Assembly: GCF_006088715.1 (NCBI RefSeq)
Contig: NZ_CP030771.1
Coordinates: forward strand, 248,001 to 312,000
DNA from: Streptomyces sp. YIM 121038
GTDB lineage: Bacteria > Actinomycetota > Actinomycetes > Streptomycetales > Streptomycetaceae
Length of the DNA stretch: 64,000 bases
Reading direction: 5' to 3'
Made by a program: the position numbers and the translations under genes. Positions 21,391-29,013 of the stretch are shown here, piece by piece. How positions within the stretch are numbered: position 1 is the first letter of the stretch; every line of letters begins with the position of its first letter. The notes under the pieces are model-generated. The model was not told the origin of the DNA and made no database searches. It saw only the letters and a list, made by a program, of their open reading frames with translations.

Positions 21391-21924
21391 TCATGCCTGG
21401 AACTCGGTGAGGTCGATGGTGTGGACCTGGAGGGGGTAGGCGTACTGCGGGTGTGTCGTCTCCCGTTCGGGCACCATGCCGAGCTTGCGGATGATGTTCT
21501 CGGAGGCGTGGTCTCCCACCCGGCTGATACTGATGACGCGGTCCAGGCCGCGGTCCTGGAGTGCGAACTCCAGCGTGGCGTGGGCGGCTTCGGAGGCGTA
21601 TCCCTGGCCCCAGAACGGTGAGCCGAGCCGCCAGCTGATGGCCACGGCGGGCCCTGCCTCCGGCAGGAACTCGGGTACGGACAGACCCGTGAAGCCCGCC
21701 AGTTCACCCGAGGCCAGCAGTTCGACGGCGAAGAGTCCGAAGCCCTCCTCGTCCCATTCCTCCTCCCACCGCTCGATTTCCTCTGCGGTGTGGTCCAGGT
21801 CGCGTACCGAGCCGTCGTCGATCCAGCGCATGACCCGCGGGTCCGCGTTGATGTCCGCCATCGGCGCGAGGTCGTCGTCGTGCCAGCGACGCAGGAGGAG
21901 GCGGGGGGTGCGGATCTCGGTCAT
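21391..21924 (-). CDS. GNAT-family N-acetyltransferase
   Basis: This 177-residue RimJ/RimL-type acetyltransferase begins with the typical TEIRTPRLLLRRW strand and has the acetyl-CoA-binding motif A in SPFWGQGYASEAAHATLEFA (about residues 107-126), followed by ISRVGDHASENIIRKLGM, where Asn/Ser contacts the acceptor end. ATG 21924 is preferred (AGGATGGGGG upstream); ATG 21933 would add three residues. The acceptor (protein N-terminus or small molecule) cannot be told from sequence. Confidence 0.87.
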   Translation of the reverse strand: MTEIRTPRLLLRRWHDDDLAPMADINADPRVMRWIDDGSVRDLDHTAEEIERWEEEWDEEGFGLFAVELLASGELAGFTGLSVPEFLPEAGPAVAISWRLGSPFWGQGYASEAAHATLEFALQDRGLDRVISISRVGDHASENIIRKLGMVPERETTHPQYAYPLQVHTIDLTEFQA

Positions 21925-22378
21925 GGCCCCCATCCTGCCGAAGGAAACGGCCATAGCGGTAATCCGGCGCTCAGCCGCGCGGGCACCGCGGGACCGCACG
22001 CTGCCCGCAGCGCACACCATGACGGGTGAAACGCCGGGCCGACCGCTGAGCACATGACGTGCCACTCCGGCAGCGAGGTGAGACCGATGCCATCGCCGTG
22101 GCGGCCACCGGAACGTCGGCGCCTACTACGCGATCGCCTGCCTCGGCTGCCGCTCCGCCTCCGCGCAGAACGGGCAGCGCACCTACATCACGCGCGAGCG
22201 GCTGCACGCCTGGGTGAGCGGCGCCCGCCGCCCCGCACACGTCCGGACCGCGTCCGCGCGGCAACCGGGCGGCCCGCGCCCTTCATTCGCAGGGAGTGGC
22301 CGAATGGCCACCTGCCAAGTCCAGCGTGTTGAAGACGTTCCTGGCCACCTGAGCAGACCTCAGGACGGCCGCAGTGCG
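21925..22378. other. Gap with possible decayed coding fragment
   Basis: No complete gene is visible. On the plus strand around 22082-22220 one frame gives a natural-looking peptide with segments NVGAYYAIACLGC and TYITRERLHAWVSG, but it has no good start and runs on into arginine-rich nonsense, so it looks like a gene remnant. I cannot name its parent. Confidence 0.35.
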
Positions 22379-23203
22379 TCACGCCGTGCGGTAGGCAGCG
22401 GGAGTGACGCCGTAGGTGCGGGCGAACCAGCGGGTGAGGTGGGCCTGGTCGGCGAAGCCCGCCTCGGCGGCGGCCGTCGCCGGTGGCGTGCCCTCGGCCA
22501 GGAGGGCACGGGCTCGGCGCAGCCGCAGATCGCGCTGGTAGTCGCTGGGGGCGAAGCCGTACGCGGTGCGGAAGCCCCGGTACAGCGTGAAGCGGCTGCA
22601 TCCGGCCGCTCGCGCCAGGTCGTCGGCGGAGATGTTGTCGGCGAACCGTTGCCGCAGCAGAGTGCGGGCCCGGTCCAGGGCGGCGAGGTCCGTGCGGCCC
22701 GGCCGGTCCGGTCCGGGCGTGGGCTTCGTCGAAGCGTGACGGCTCAGGAGCAGGACGGCGGCGGTGAGGCGTTCCTCGACGACCAGGCGCGGCGCGTTCT
22801 CGGTGACCGCGGCGTGGAGGCGGGCGACGGCTCGGGCCAGAGCCGGGTTGTCCACGACCGGGGTGTCGAAGAGCGGCAGCCGCGCCTCGGTGGGCAGCGC
22901 GTCGGCGAGTACGTCCCGGACGTGGTCTTCGCCCAGGTGCAGCATCCGGTAGCGGTAACCGTCGCGGACGGCCGACTGCCCGTCGTGAGGGTCGTCCGGA
23001 TTGAACACCATGACCAGCCCGGCCGCGCTGACGTGGCGCTCTCCCCTGCACACGAAAGACTGCGCACCGTGATCGGTCACCCCGAACGAGTACGTGTCGT
23101 GGGCGTGCATCGGGTACGCGTACCGCTCGAAGCGGGCGTCCATGGCTTCCAGCGCGAGCTCGGGAACCCGCCAGTAGGCGGCGCGCTCTGCGGACGACGT
23201 CAT
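22379..23203 (-). CDS. AraC-family regulator
   Basis: The protein (274 residues from ATG 23203) has an N-terminal cupin-type sensor (MHAHDTYSFGVTDHGAQSF) and a C-terminal double helix-turn-helix: ISADDLARAAGCSRFTLYRG and the second HTH followed by GFADQAHLTRWFARTYGVTP. An alternative GTG at 23221 would add six residues; neither has a clean SD. It is divergent from the alkylmercury-lyase-like gene across about 92 bp, the usual arrangement for an AraC regulator and its target. Confidence 0.88.
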   Translation of the reverse strand: MTSSAERAAYWRVPELALEAMDARFERYAYPMHAHDTYSFGVTDHGAQSFVCRGERHVSAAGLVMVFNPDDPHDGQSAVRDGYRYRMLHLGEDHVRDVLADALPTEARLPLFDTPVVDNPALARAVARLHAAVTENAPRLVVEERLTAAVLLLSRHASTKPTPGPDRPGRTDLAALDRARTLLRQRFADNISADDLARAAGCSRFTLYRGFRTAYGFAPSDYQRDLRLRRARALLAEGTPPATAAAEAGFADQAHLTRWFARTYGVTPAAYRTA

Positions 23204-23295
23204 GTCCCCATGGTCCCGCACGAGCGTTCAAGCCCCCGCCCCTGCCCAGGGAGCACGCTGGACTCATCGTCTCCACCAGCGAAGGAACCACACGC

Positions 23296-24003
23296 ATGAC
23301 CGAGAACGCCTCGACAGCACCGGCGAGCCCCGATGAGACCGAGGGGGTGCGCCTGGCCGTCTACCGCGGATTCGCCCGTACCGGACGCGCACCGAGCGTG
23401 CCGGAGCTCTCCGCGCTCACCGCACTCGCCCCCGGCCGGGTACGCCGGGAACTGCGCACCCTCCACGCACGCCACGATCTGGTCCTGGACCCGTACGACG
23501 AAGACCACATCGTGATGGCCCACCCCTTCGCCTCCGTACCGCTCGGCTTCTCCGTCATGGGGACGCGGGCCCTGTGGTGGGGTGGCTGCGCCTGGGACTC
23601 GTTCGCCCTGCCCCACCTGCTCAAGGACGAGCCCGACGTGCTGGTCGCCACCCGCTGCCCGGCCTGCGACGCCCCGCACGCCTGGGTCGTCGGCCGCCAA
23701 GGACCCCCGAAGGGCGACCAGGTGGCCCACTTCCTCACCCCCATGAGCCGGGTCTGGGACGACGTCGTGCGCACCTGCGGCAACCAGCGCCTGTTCTGCT
23801 CCACCGACTGCGTCGACACCTGGCTGCACACGACGGGGCACGAGCGCGGCTACGTCATGGACCTGGCCACGCTGTGGCGCTTCGCCAGCGACTGGTACAC
23901 CGGACGCCTGGAGCGGGGCTACGTCCGCCGTGACCCCGCCGCCGCGGCCTCCTACTTCGCCGAGGTCGGCCTGCACGGCTCTTTCTGGGGGCTGCCCGAC
24001 TGA
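23296..24003 (+). CDS. Alkylmercury lyase (MerB)-family protein
   Basis: The 235-residue protein has a short N-terminal winged helix (residues 15-65), as in MerB, followed by the lyase core. The MerB catalytic pair C96/D99 is matched by the C-x-x-D of WWGGCAWDSFALP, and a further Cys in RTCGNQRLFCS could match C159. Extra Cys residues occur in TRCPACDAPH. MerB cleaves carbon-mercury bonds, but no mercuric reductase or transporter lies near, and many actinobacterial homologues serve unknown purposes. Control by the divergent AraC regulator is likely. SD GAAGGA is 8 bp from ATG 23296. Confidence 0.78.
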   Translation: MTENASTAPASPDETEGVRLAVYRGFARTGRAPSVPELSALTALAPGRVRRELRTLHARHDLVLDPYDEDHIVMAHPFASVPLGFSVMGTRALWWGGCAWDSFALPHLLKDEPDVLVATRCPACDAPHAWVVGRQGPPKGDQVAHFLTPMSRVWDDVVRTCGNQRLFCSTDCVDTWLHTTGHERGYVMDLATLWRFASDWYTGRLERGYVRRDPAAAASYFAEVGLHGSFWGLPD

Positions 24004-24068
24004 CTCTCTTCGGGGCAGGAGGATGTGGTGCGGGGCCGGATGAGGAGGAGCCCGGTGCCGGTGCAGTG

Positions 24069-24284
24069 TCAACCGCAGTGCCTGGGTACGAATACGAAGC
24101 CGTCCACGGCCAGTTCGCTGGACATGCCGTTGGCGGAGTTCGCGACGACGGCCAGGCATATGAAGGGGCGTGGCCTTCTCGCCCTCGACCACCGCAGCCC
24201 GGGCCCGAGTCCTCGATATCCGGGGCGGAAGCATAAGTGCTCAGTGCAGAGGCGCTCCTGGGCGCTGGCGGGGTCGCGGCTCAT
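24069..24284 (-). CDS. Possible small ORF coupled to the WYL regulator gene
   Basis: A 71-codon frame starts at ATG 24284, which overlaps the stop of the WYL gene in an ATGA arrangement typical of coupled genes. GC-rich third positions are kept in the first 16 and last 30 codons, but the middle is arginine-rich and there is a rare TTA at codon 17. I do not recognise the protein. It may be a genuine small gene, or the decayed head of a longer one. Confidence 0.25.
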   Translation of the reverse strand: MSRDPASAQERLCTEHLCFRPGYRGLGPGLRWSRARRPRPFICLAVVANSANGMSSELAVDGFVFVPRHCG

Positions 24285-25279
24285 GGCTCCTCCATGTCCG
24301 GCACCTGTGAGACCGTCGCACCGGCCGACAGCAGTCTCTCCGCCAGCGCGCGGCAGCGCCTTCCGAGCTCCGGAGGGTCGAGTACCTCGAAGTCGTGCCC
24401 CAGCAGGAGTACGTGCATGAGCACGAAGTCGAGGCTGGCGGCGCCACTGAGCACCTCGCAGAGCTCGCTCCCCCGCCGTCGCACGACGGCCGCCGACGCC
24501 GGAATCTGCGCGCGCACCGTGTCGGCCGACGCGTGCACGAGGAAGCGCGCCTGGTGCGGGTAGGCCCGGCTCGCCACACCCTCCTGCACGTACGTCGCCG
24601 CGTCGGGCGCAGCACGCGGGCAGAAGCGCCAGGTCCGTGCGGACGCGTCGGTCATCCGGTCGACACGGAAGCTGCGCCAGTCGTCGCGATCGAGGTCGTA
24701 GGCGAAGAGGTACCAGCGCCGGTCGGAGGCGACCAGGCGGTAGGGCTCGACCCGTCGCCGTCGCACCTCGCTTCCGGACGGGTAGTCGAAGTCGGCCTCG
24801 ACCTCGTCGCGGCAGGCTCTGGCCAGTGTCATGAGCACCTCGGGGTCGACGGGTGTGCGGCCTCCCCCGAAGGACTCCACCGAGCCGGAGAGTGCGCGCA
24901 CCTCGTACTGAAGCCGGGTGGGCAGCACCTGGTCGAGTTTGGTCAGCGCCCGGAGCGCGGCGTCGCCGGCGCCGGCGACCGCGCCGCCCGCGCCGGCGAG
25001 CAGCGAGACCGCGGTGGCGATCGCCTCTTGGTCGTCGAGAAGCAGCGGCGGCAGGTGCTGCCCCGGGCCGAGTTGGTAGCCGCCGCCGACGCCCTGGCTG
25101 GCGTGCACCGGATAACCGAGCGTGCGCAGCCGCTCGACATCACGCCGTACCGTGCGCGGTGTGACCCCGAGCCGGTCGGCGAGCTCGGGGCCGGTCCAGA
25201 CCTGGCGCTGCTGCAGCAGCCCGAGCAGGGTGAGCACCCGCTCCGTCGTACCCCGCTCGTTACCGCTTGCCGCGTCCAC
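24281..25279 (-). CDS. YafY-type HTH-WYL domain regulator
   Basis: This 332-residue regulator starts at GTG 25279. Residues 5-60 form a winged HTH (TERVLTLLGLLQQRQVWTG, then LADRLGVTPRTVRRDVERL), a middle WYL domain has VEPYRLVASDRRWYLFAYDL (about residues 185-205) and a WCX-like C-terminal domain follows. WYL domains bind nucleic-acid or small ligands and control stress or defence genes. It is divergent from the DinB-like/VOC gene pair, and a nested inverted repeat exactly centred between the two starts is a strong operator candidate. Confidence 0.9.
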   Translation of the reverse strand: MDAASGNERGTTERVLTLLGLLQQRQVWTGPELADRLGVTPRTVRRDVERLRTLGYPVHASQGVGGGYQLGPGQHLPPLLLDDQEAIATAVSLLAGAGGAVAGAGDAALRALTKLDQVLPTRLQYEVRALSGSVESFGGGRTPVDPEVLMTLARACRDEVEADFDYPSGSEVRRRRVEPYRLVASDRRWYLFAYDLDRDDWRSFRVDRMTDASARTWRFCPRAAPDAATYVQEGVASRAYPHQARFLVHASADTVRAQIPASAAVVRRRGSELCEVLSGAASLDFVLMHVLLLGHDFEVLDPPELGRRCRALAERLLSAGATVSQVPDMEEP

Positions 25280-25342
25280 GCCGCCCACCCTGCCAGAGAT
25301 AGCGGACCGATCCTGTCCGCTAGGAGCGTCAGGGTGGGCGGC
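25280..25342. promoter_or_regulatory. Symmetric divergent promoter/operator between WYL and DinB-like genes
   Basis: The 63-bp gap between GTG 25279 (minus) and ATG 25343 (plus) is a nested palindrome centred on 25311. Outer 13-bp arms (25280-25292 and 25330-25342) act as mirror-image ribosome sites, and an inner TAGCGGAC-N7-GTCCGCTA (25300-25322) is a likely binding site for the WYL regulator, allowing control of both genes. Confidence 0.75.
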
Positions 25343-25654
25343 ATGGACGCAGACCACCTCGACTGGAACCGGTCGCTGCGCGAGCAGCGGGAGGTCCACG
25401 GGAACCATCAGCTCCGAGCCCGGCTCGAGGGCCTCACCGACGACGAGTACTTCTGGTCGCCGGTGCCGGACGCCTGGAGCGTGCGGCCGCGCGGCAGCGT
25501 CCCGATCGGCGCGAAGGAGCCCTTCCCCGAGGCGCCCACGGCCGATCTGGTGCTGCACGTTCACCGCGAGCTGATCCACCGCCTGTCCGAGGTCTGCCTG
25601 CCGCGCGACCTCTACCGGCACACGAAACCCGCTACGAACGGAGCAACCCGATGA
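25343..25654 (+). pseudogene. DinB-family protein with large internal deletion
   Basis: This 103-codon gene begins like full DinB-superfamily enzymes (DADHLDWNRSLREQREVHGN, then DDEYFWSPVPDAWSVRPRGS), but after about residue 52 it jumps to what is normally the C-terminal segment (ADLVLHVHRELIHRLSEVCL and RDLYRH). Full members are about 160-180 residues, so some 70-90 residues from the four-helix core, including middle metal ligands, are missing without loss of frame. It is still well placed for expression: AGGGTGGGCGG precedes ATG 25343 and the stop overlaps the VOC start (ATGA). It is probably inactive, or a minimal remnant kept for coupling. Confidence 0.7.
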
Positions 25655-26112
25655 GCCGCCACATCCAGATCACCTTCGACGCCCACGACCCGCGGGCGCT
25701 GTCGTCCTTCTGGCGCGACGCACTGGGCTACGTCCACCCCGGCCCGCCCGGAGTCGACCTGCCCGAGGGCGCCGACCCGCTGGCCGCATGGGACGACTTC
25801 CTCGCGCGGATCGGCGTACCGGAGGAGCAGCGCACCACGAGATCGGCCATCGAGGACCCGGACGGACACGGTCCACGGCTGTTCTTCCAGCAGGTGCCGG
25901 AGGACAAGGTCGCCAAGAACCGCGTCCACCTCGACGTCCGTGCGGCTCCCGGGCTGCGGGGAGAGGAGCGGATGGCGGCACTGGAGGCGGAGTGCGAGCG
26001 GCTTGTCGCGCTGGGAGCGACGCGGGTACGTCGCCACGAGCCCGCTCCCCCGATGAACGCCGGCTTCATCGTGATGACCGACCCCGAGGGCAACGAGTTC
26101 TGCCTGGACTGA
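25651..26112 (+). CDS. VOC/glyoxalase-family protein
   Basis: The 153-residue protein has two beta-alpha-beta-beta-beta modules of the vicinal oxygen chelate fold: residues 4-70 (ITFDAHDPRALSSFWRDALG) and 75-150 (RVHLDVRA and MTDPEGNEFCLD, the latter a family hallmark with the metal-binding Glu). It overlaps the DinB-like gene by 4 bp and is probably regulated with it by the WYL protein. The substrate is unknown; family roles include lyases, dioxygenases and antibiotic-binding proteins. Confidence 0.88.
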   Translation: MSRHIQITFDAHDPRALSSFWRDALGYVHPGPPGVDLPEGADPLAAWDDFLARIGVPEEQRTTRSAIEDPDGHGPRLFFQQVPEDKVAKNRVHLDVRAAPGLRGEERMAALEAECERLVALGATRVRRHEPAPPMNAGFIVMTDPEGNEFCLD

Positions 26113-26113
26113 C

Positions 26114-26140
26114 GCGGCTCGGCTGTAGTCGCCGAGCCGC
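26114..26140 (+). terminator. Hairpin terminator after the VOC gene
   Basis: A perfect 10-bp stem (26114-26123 with 26131-26140) with the loop TGTAGTC starts one base after the VOC stop codon. There is no T-tract. Confidence 0.75.
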
Positions 26141-26300
26141 GGTCGGCCTTGACCGCGCCGCCGGTGTTTCCCGGGGCCGCGGTCAAGGTCGCGGTCATGC
26201 TGGCCGACGGCCGTGGAGACCCGGCTGCCGCCAGCCCTGAGCCTGCCCGGAGGCGCTGGAGCTCGTCCAGCTCGCTGCCCGGCAGATCGAGGACGACCTC

Positions 26301-27062
26301 TTACCGCACTACGACGTTGTCCGCGGCCGAAGTCGACGGCCCGGTGGTGGTGTTGCCGTAGTACGCCCAGCGCCACGCGCCCGTCTTGGACGCCTTCACG
26401 GTCGCCTTGAGAGCACCCGAGCCGTTGGCGTGCACCTTCTTCACCGTGGTGTAGGAGGTGGCTCCGCTGGGCTTGAACTGCAGGCTCACCAGACGGCTTC
26501 CGTAGGAGGTGTACTTCTTCGTCTCCCAGTCGGCCCGCGTGACCTTGCCGGTCACGGTGAGGGTCTTGCCCTTGGCGACCGGCTCGGGCGCGGCGTTCAC
26601 ACTCAGGCGGGAGTTGCGCTTGACGTAGGCGGTCAGGCCCGCGTTGTCCGTGTCACCGCCGCCGCCCTTGAAGGACACCTCGGCCGCGACCTTCCAGGCT
26701 CCGGCCTCGCTGTTGCGCATGTCCCACTCGGTGGGGTCGAAGTACATCGTCTCGTTGAAGTCGCAGACACCCGAGCTCACCTCGTGGCAGTCGCTCGTTT
26801 CGATGGCGTGCCACAGCTGGTCGCTCGTGGTACCGCGGTACAGGAACACGGCCGACCACTTCCACTTGCGGGTGGTCGCCATCCGGAAGGAGGTGGGCAC
26901 CGCGACCTCGGACAATCCGATCACGATCGGCTTGCCGCCGTTCACCTTGACGCGGGTGAAGGAGGCCCCGCCCTCGGCCGCCCCGGCCGGCACCGCGGCC
27001 AGGCCCGTGAACACCGCCGCCGCGCCACCGGCCACGACAGCTCTCCAGACGTTCTTGCCCAC
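26301..27062 (-). CDS. Secreted protein with Ig-like C-terminal domain, unknown function
   Basis: This 253-residue protein begins with a Sec signal peptide (basic NVWR, a hydrophobic core, and probable cleavage after VPAGA, about residue 28). The mature part has an N-terminal beta domain with two Cys in ETSDCHEVSSGVCDFNE that could form a disulphide, and a C-terminal domain (about 160-253) with the pattern TLTVTGKVTRADW and VSLQFKPSG typical of bacterial Ig-like surface domains. GTG 27062 follows GGAG. Streptomyces encode many such secreted proteins; I cannot assign a role. Confidence 0.78.
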   Translation of the reverse strand: MGKNVWRAVVAGGAAAVFTGLAAVPAGAAEGGASFTRVKVNGGKPIVIGLSEVAVPTSFRMATTRKWKWSAVFLYRGTTSDQLWHAIETSDCHEVSSGVCDFNETMYFDPTEWDMRNSEAGAWKVAAEVSFKGGGGDTDNAGLTAYVKRNSRLSVNAAPEPVAKGKTLTVTGKVTRADWETKKYTSYGSRLVSLQFKPSGATSYTTVKKVHANGSGALKATVKASKTGAWRWAYYGNTTTGPSTSAADNVVVR

Positions 27063-27081
27063 CTGATCTCCGATCTCTGTA

Positions 27082-27120
27082 CTGAAGGGCGCCGGAGAGC
27101 CCTCCTCCGGCGCCCTTCAG
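27082..27120 (-). terminator. Strong hairpin between the GNAT gene and the secreted-protein gene
   Basis: A perfect 16-bp stem (27082-27097 with 27105-27120) with a 7-bp loop lies about 97 bp after the GNAT stop and only 20 bp before the GTG of the secreted-protein gene. It may terminate GNAT transcription; if the downstream gene is transcribed through it, it would be a 5'-UTR structure just ahead of the ribosome site. Confidence 0.65.
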
Positions 27121-27216
27121 ACCGCCGGGACCCGTACAGGGTTGTGCACCCGTAGATCACGATCGGGCCTCAGTGGATCTCCGCCTCGTCCCCGACCTCG
27201 CACTGAATCTTCGCCT

Positions 27217-27726
27217 TCAGCGCTGGGCATCAGCCGGGGCGTCGAAGGTGATCCAGGTATCGGGTGGCAGGTCTGGGCGACCGGCTACCGGCCTGCGTTC
27301 CTCAGTCCACGCGTCGCCAGCGATCTCCGTAGCGACGCGACGCCAGAATGCGACTGCGGCGACGTTGCTCTCTTGGAAGGCGACTTCCCACGGCCCCGGG
27401 TGCTTCGCCAGGACCTCGTGAACCGCTCGCAGCCCGATCCCTGACCTGCGCGCCCCACGGACCACGAAGAAGCTGTTCAGGACGCGCGTCGGAGCAGTCA
27501 GACTGCGGACGAACGCGAGGCCAACAGGGGATGCGCCACTGGTCAAGAGATAGGGAGCCCAGTCGGCCTGCGTGAGGGCGGCGTGGAGCCATTCGCTCCG
27601 GAAGGTGCCGTCGGGGTTGGGCAGAGCGCTGTTGAACTCCGACATGTCGTGCCGGAACAGCAACCAGAGGCGCTCCAGTATTGGCTGGTCGGTCGCATCG
27701 GCGAGGCGCGCAGATACGTCGGTCAT
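27217..27726 (-). CDS. GNAT-family N-acetyltransferase
   Basis: The 169-residue protein from ATG 27726 (SD GAAGGAG, 4 bp away) has the GNAT plan: an N-terminal ISRLADATDQPILERLW-like region, strands with VGLAFVRS and the acetyl-CoA motif around VVRGARRSGIGLRAVHEVLA (about residues 95-114), then WEVAFQESNVAAVAFWRRV with the conserved Asn. Longer upstream frames are low-complexity and pass through a terminator, so they are rejected. An intrinsic terminator at 27842-27864 lies in its leader region. The acceptor is unknown. Confidence 0.85.
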   Translation of the reverse strand: MTDVSARLADATDQPILERLWLLFRHDMSEFNSALPNPDGTFRSEWLHAALTQADWAPYLLTSGASPVGLAFVRSLTAPTRVLNSFFVVRGARRSGIGLRAVHEVLAKHPGPWEVAFQESNVAAVAFWRRVATEIAGDAWTEERRPVAGRPDLPPDTWITFDAPADAQR

Positions 27727-28191
27727 GAATCTCCTTCGTGGTGCGTGAAATCGTGGTGCGTGCGTGGGCCCTCGTGGGATCGCGTGACGGGGATGGGCTC
27801 GCGGTGGTGGCCCGGTGAGTCCGGGGGTGAGCCCGGGCATGAAAAAAGCCTCCCTGGCGGAGGCGAGGCCCGGCCAGGAAAGCTTGAGTACTGACAGGCA
27901 ACGTATCACTGTTCCCGATGTGCCCCTGTCCTATGGGGACGGGGCCGGGCAGGGGGCAACATCGGCTGATGCTGACGCGGAAGGCCGCATCGACCGGTCC
28001 ATGGTGAGCGTGGACTTCACCTCCCGCCGGGCCCACCAGCACGCCCCGGGAGCACGCAGGAAGCCCCCGTGGCTTCCGGGAAAGGGCACACGCCTCCGCA
28101 GCGCCGCCCCGATGAGGGTCTGGGACGCTCACTCGGCCGGGAGTGCGGCCCATCGCTTGGAGGGAACCGGACGCGCACCACCGGCCGTGGT
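27727..28191. other. Non-coding gap with a canonical terminator
   Basis: This 465-bp gap lies between the SDR gene (stop at 28192) and the GNAT gene, both leftward. No gene is visible. It contains a weak 7-bp-stem hairpin at 28059-28077 and the intrinsic terminator at 27842-27864, so the GNAT gene either has its own promoter in the last 115 bp or is attenuated. Confidence 0.55.
27842..27864 (-). terminator. Canonical intrinsic terminator (hairpin plus six T) ahead of the GNAT gene
   Basis: Read leftward, a 6-bp GC-rich stem (GCCTCC/GGAGGC) with a 5-base loop is followed at once by TTTTTT. Such a T-run is rare in this GC-rich DNA. It lies 115 bp upstream of the GNAT ATG and about 330 bp after the SDR stop, so it either ends SDR transcription or attenuates GNAT expression. 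Confidence 0.75.
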
Positions 28192-28929
28192 TCAGGCCCG
28201 GGTGTAGCCGCCGTCGGCGAAGAGTTCGGCGCCGGTGACGAACGACGAGGCGTCCGAAGCCAGGAAGAGGGCGGCCTCGGCGATTTCCTCGGCGTCGGCA
28301 AGCCGCCCCAGTGGCACGACGGCCTCGGCGAACCGGTCGGCGTCCGGCCCCGCGGCGCCCAGCAGGCCAGGAGTCCGCGTGGGTCCGGGGCTGAGCACGT
28401 TGACCCGGAATCGGCGCTCGCGCGACTGCCGGGCCCAGTTGTGTACGAGGTTGCTCAGTGCGGCCTTCGAGGCGCTGTAGACCTCGAGTTGCTCGTTGGG
28501 CCGCACGCTGTTGCTGGAGCCGACGACCAGGATGGAGGCGTTCTCCGCCAGCAGCGGAAGCGCCTTCTGGACGGTGAACAGTGGGCCCTTGACGTTGACG
28601 GCGAGCGTCAGGTCGACGTTCGCCTCGGTGTGGGCGCCGAGCGCGGCGTCCGCGACGATTCCCGCGTTGGCCACCAGAACGTCGATGCGTCCGGCCTCCT
28701 CGCGGACGCGCGCGTAGAGCGCGTCCAGGTCGGCCAGGACCGAGACGTCGGATCGTACGCCGGTGGCCGCAGGGCCCATCTCCTTGACTGCCGCTTCGAG
28801 GCGGTCGGTGTCCCGGCCGGTCACGAAGACCCGCGCGCCCTCCCGGACGAAGCGGTGGGCGATGGCCAGTCCGATCCCGCTGGTCCCTCCGGTGATCACG
28901 GCCACCTTCTCTTGCAACACGCCTGGCAT
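28192..28929 (-). CDS. Short-chain dehydrogenase/reductase
   Basis: This 245-residue classical SDR has the NAD(P)-binding TGGTSGIG motif (residues 13-20), VLVANAG (NNAG equivalent, with NAG kept), catalytic Ser in VGSSNSVRP, and the YSASK active-site Tyr/Lys. TGRDTDRL after the second strand (Arg-rich) suggests NADPH preference. ATG 28929 follows GAAGGGG. It is divergent from a TetR regulator, with a perfect operator-like repeat between them, so it is probably the regulated target. Similar SDR/TetR pairs are common in actinobacteria for detoxifying carbonyls. Confidence 0.9.
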   Translation of the reverse strand: MPGVLQEKVAVITGGTSGIGLAIAHRFVREGARVFVTGRDTDRLEAAVKEMGPAATGVRSDVSVLADLDALYARVREEAGRIDVLVANAGIVADAALGAHTEANVDLTLAVNVKGPLFTVQKALPLLAENASILVVGSSNSVRPNEQLEVYSASKAALSNLVHNWARQSRERRFRVNVLSPGPTRTPGLLGAAGPDADRFAEAVVPLGRLADAEEIAEAALFLASDASSFVTGAELFADGGYTRA

Positions 28930-28954
28930 GTCGAACCCCTTCAGTTGTGGAACG

Positions 28955-28987
28955 GATCGTCCATAACGTAGGCAGTAATGGACGATC
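28955..28987. promoter_or_regulatory. TetR operator between SDR and TetR genes
   Basis: A perfect inverted repeat GATCGTCCAT-N13-ATGGACGATC (28955-28964 and 28978-28987) lies midway in the 84-bp divergent gap. Its length and place are typical of TetR operators that overlap both promoters. Confidence 0.8.
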
Positions 28988-29013
28988 GAGTCAAGAATGG
29001 CTAGGCTGCGACC

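Noticed and set aside
26141..26300. Possible insertion-sequence or gene remnant (segments VAVMLADG and EALELVQLAARQIEDDL in different frames)
   Set aside because: No terminal repeats, no intact frame, and the matches are too short to name a family.
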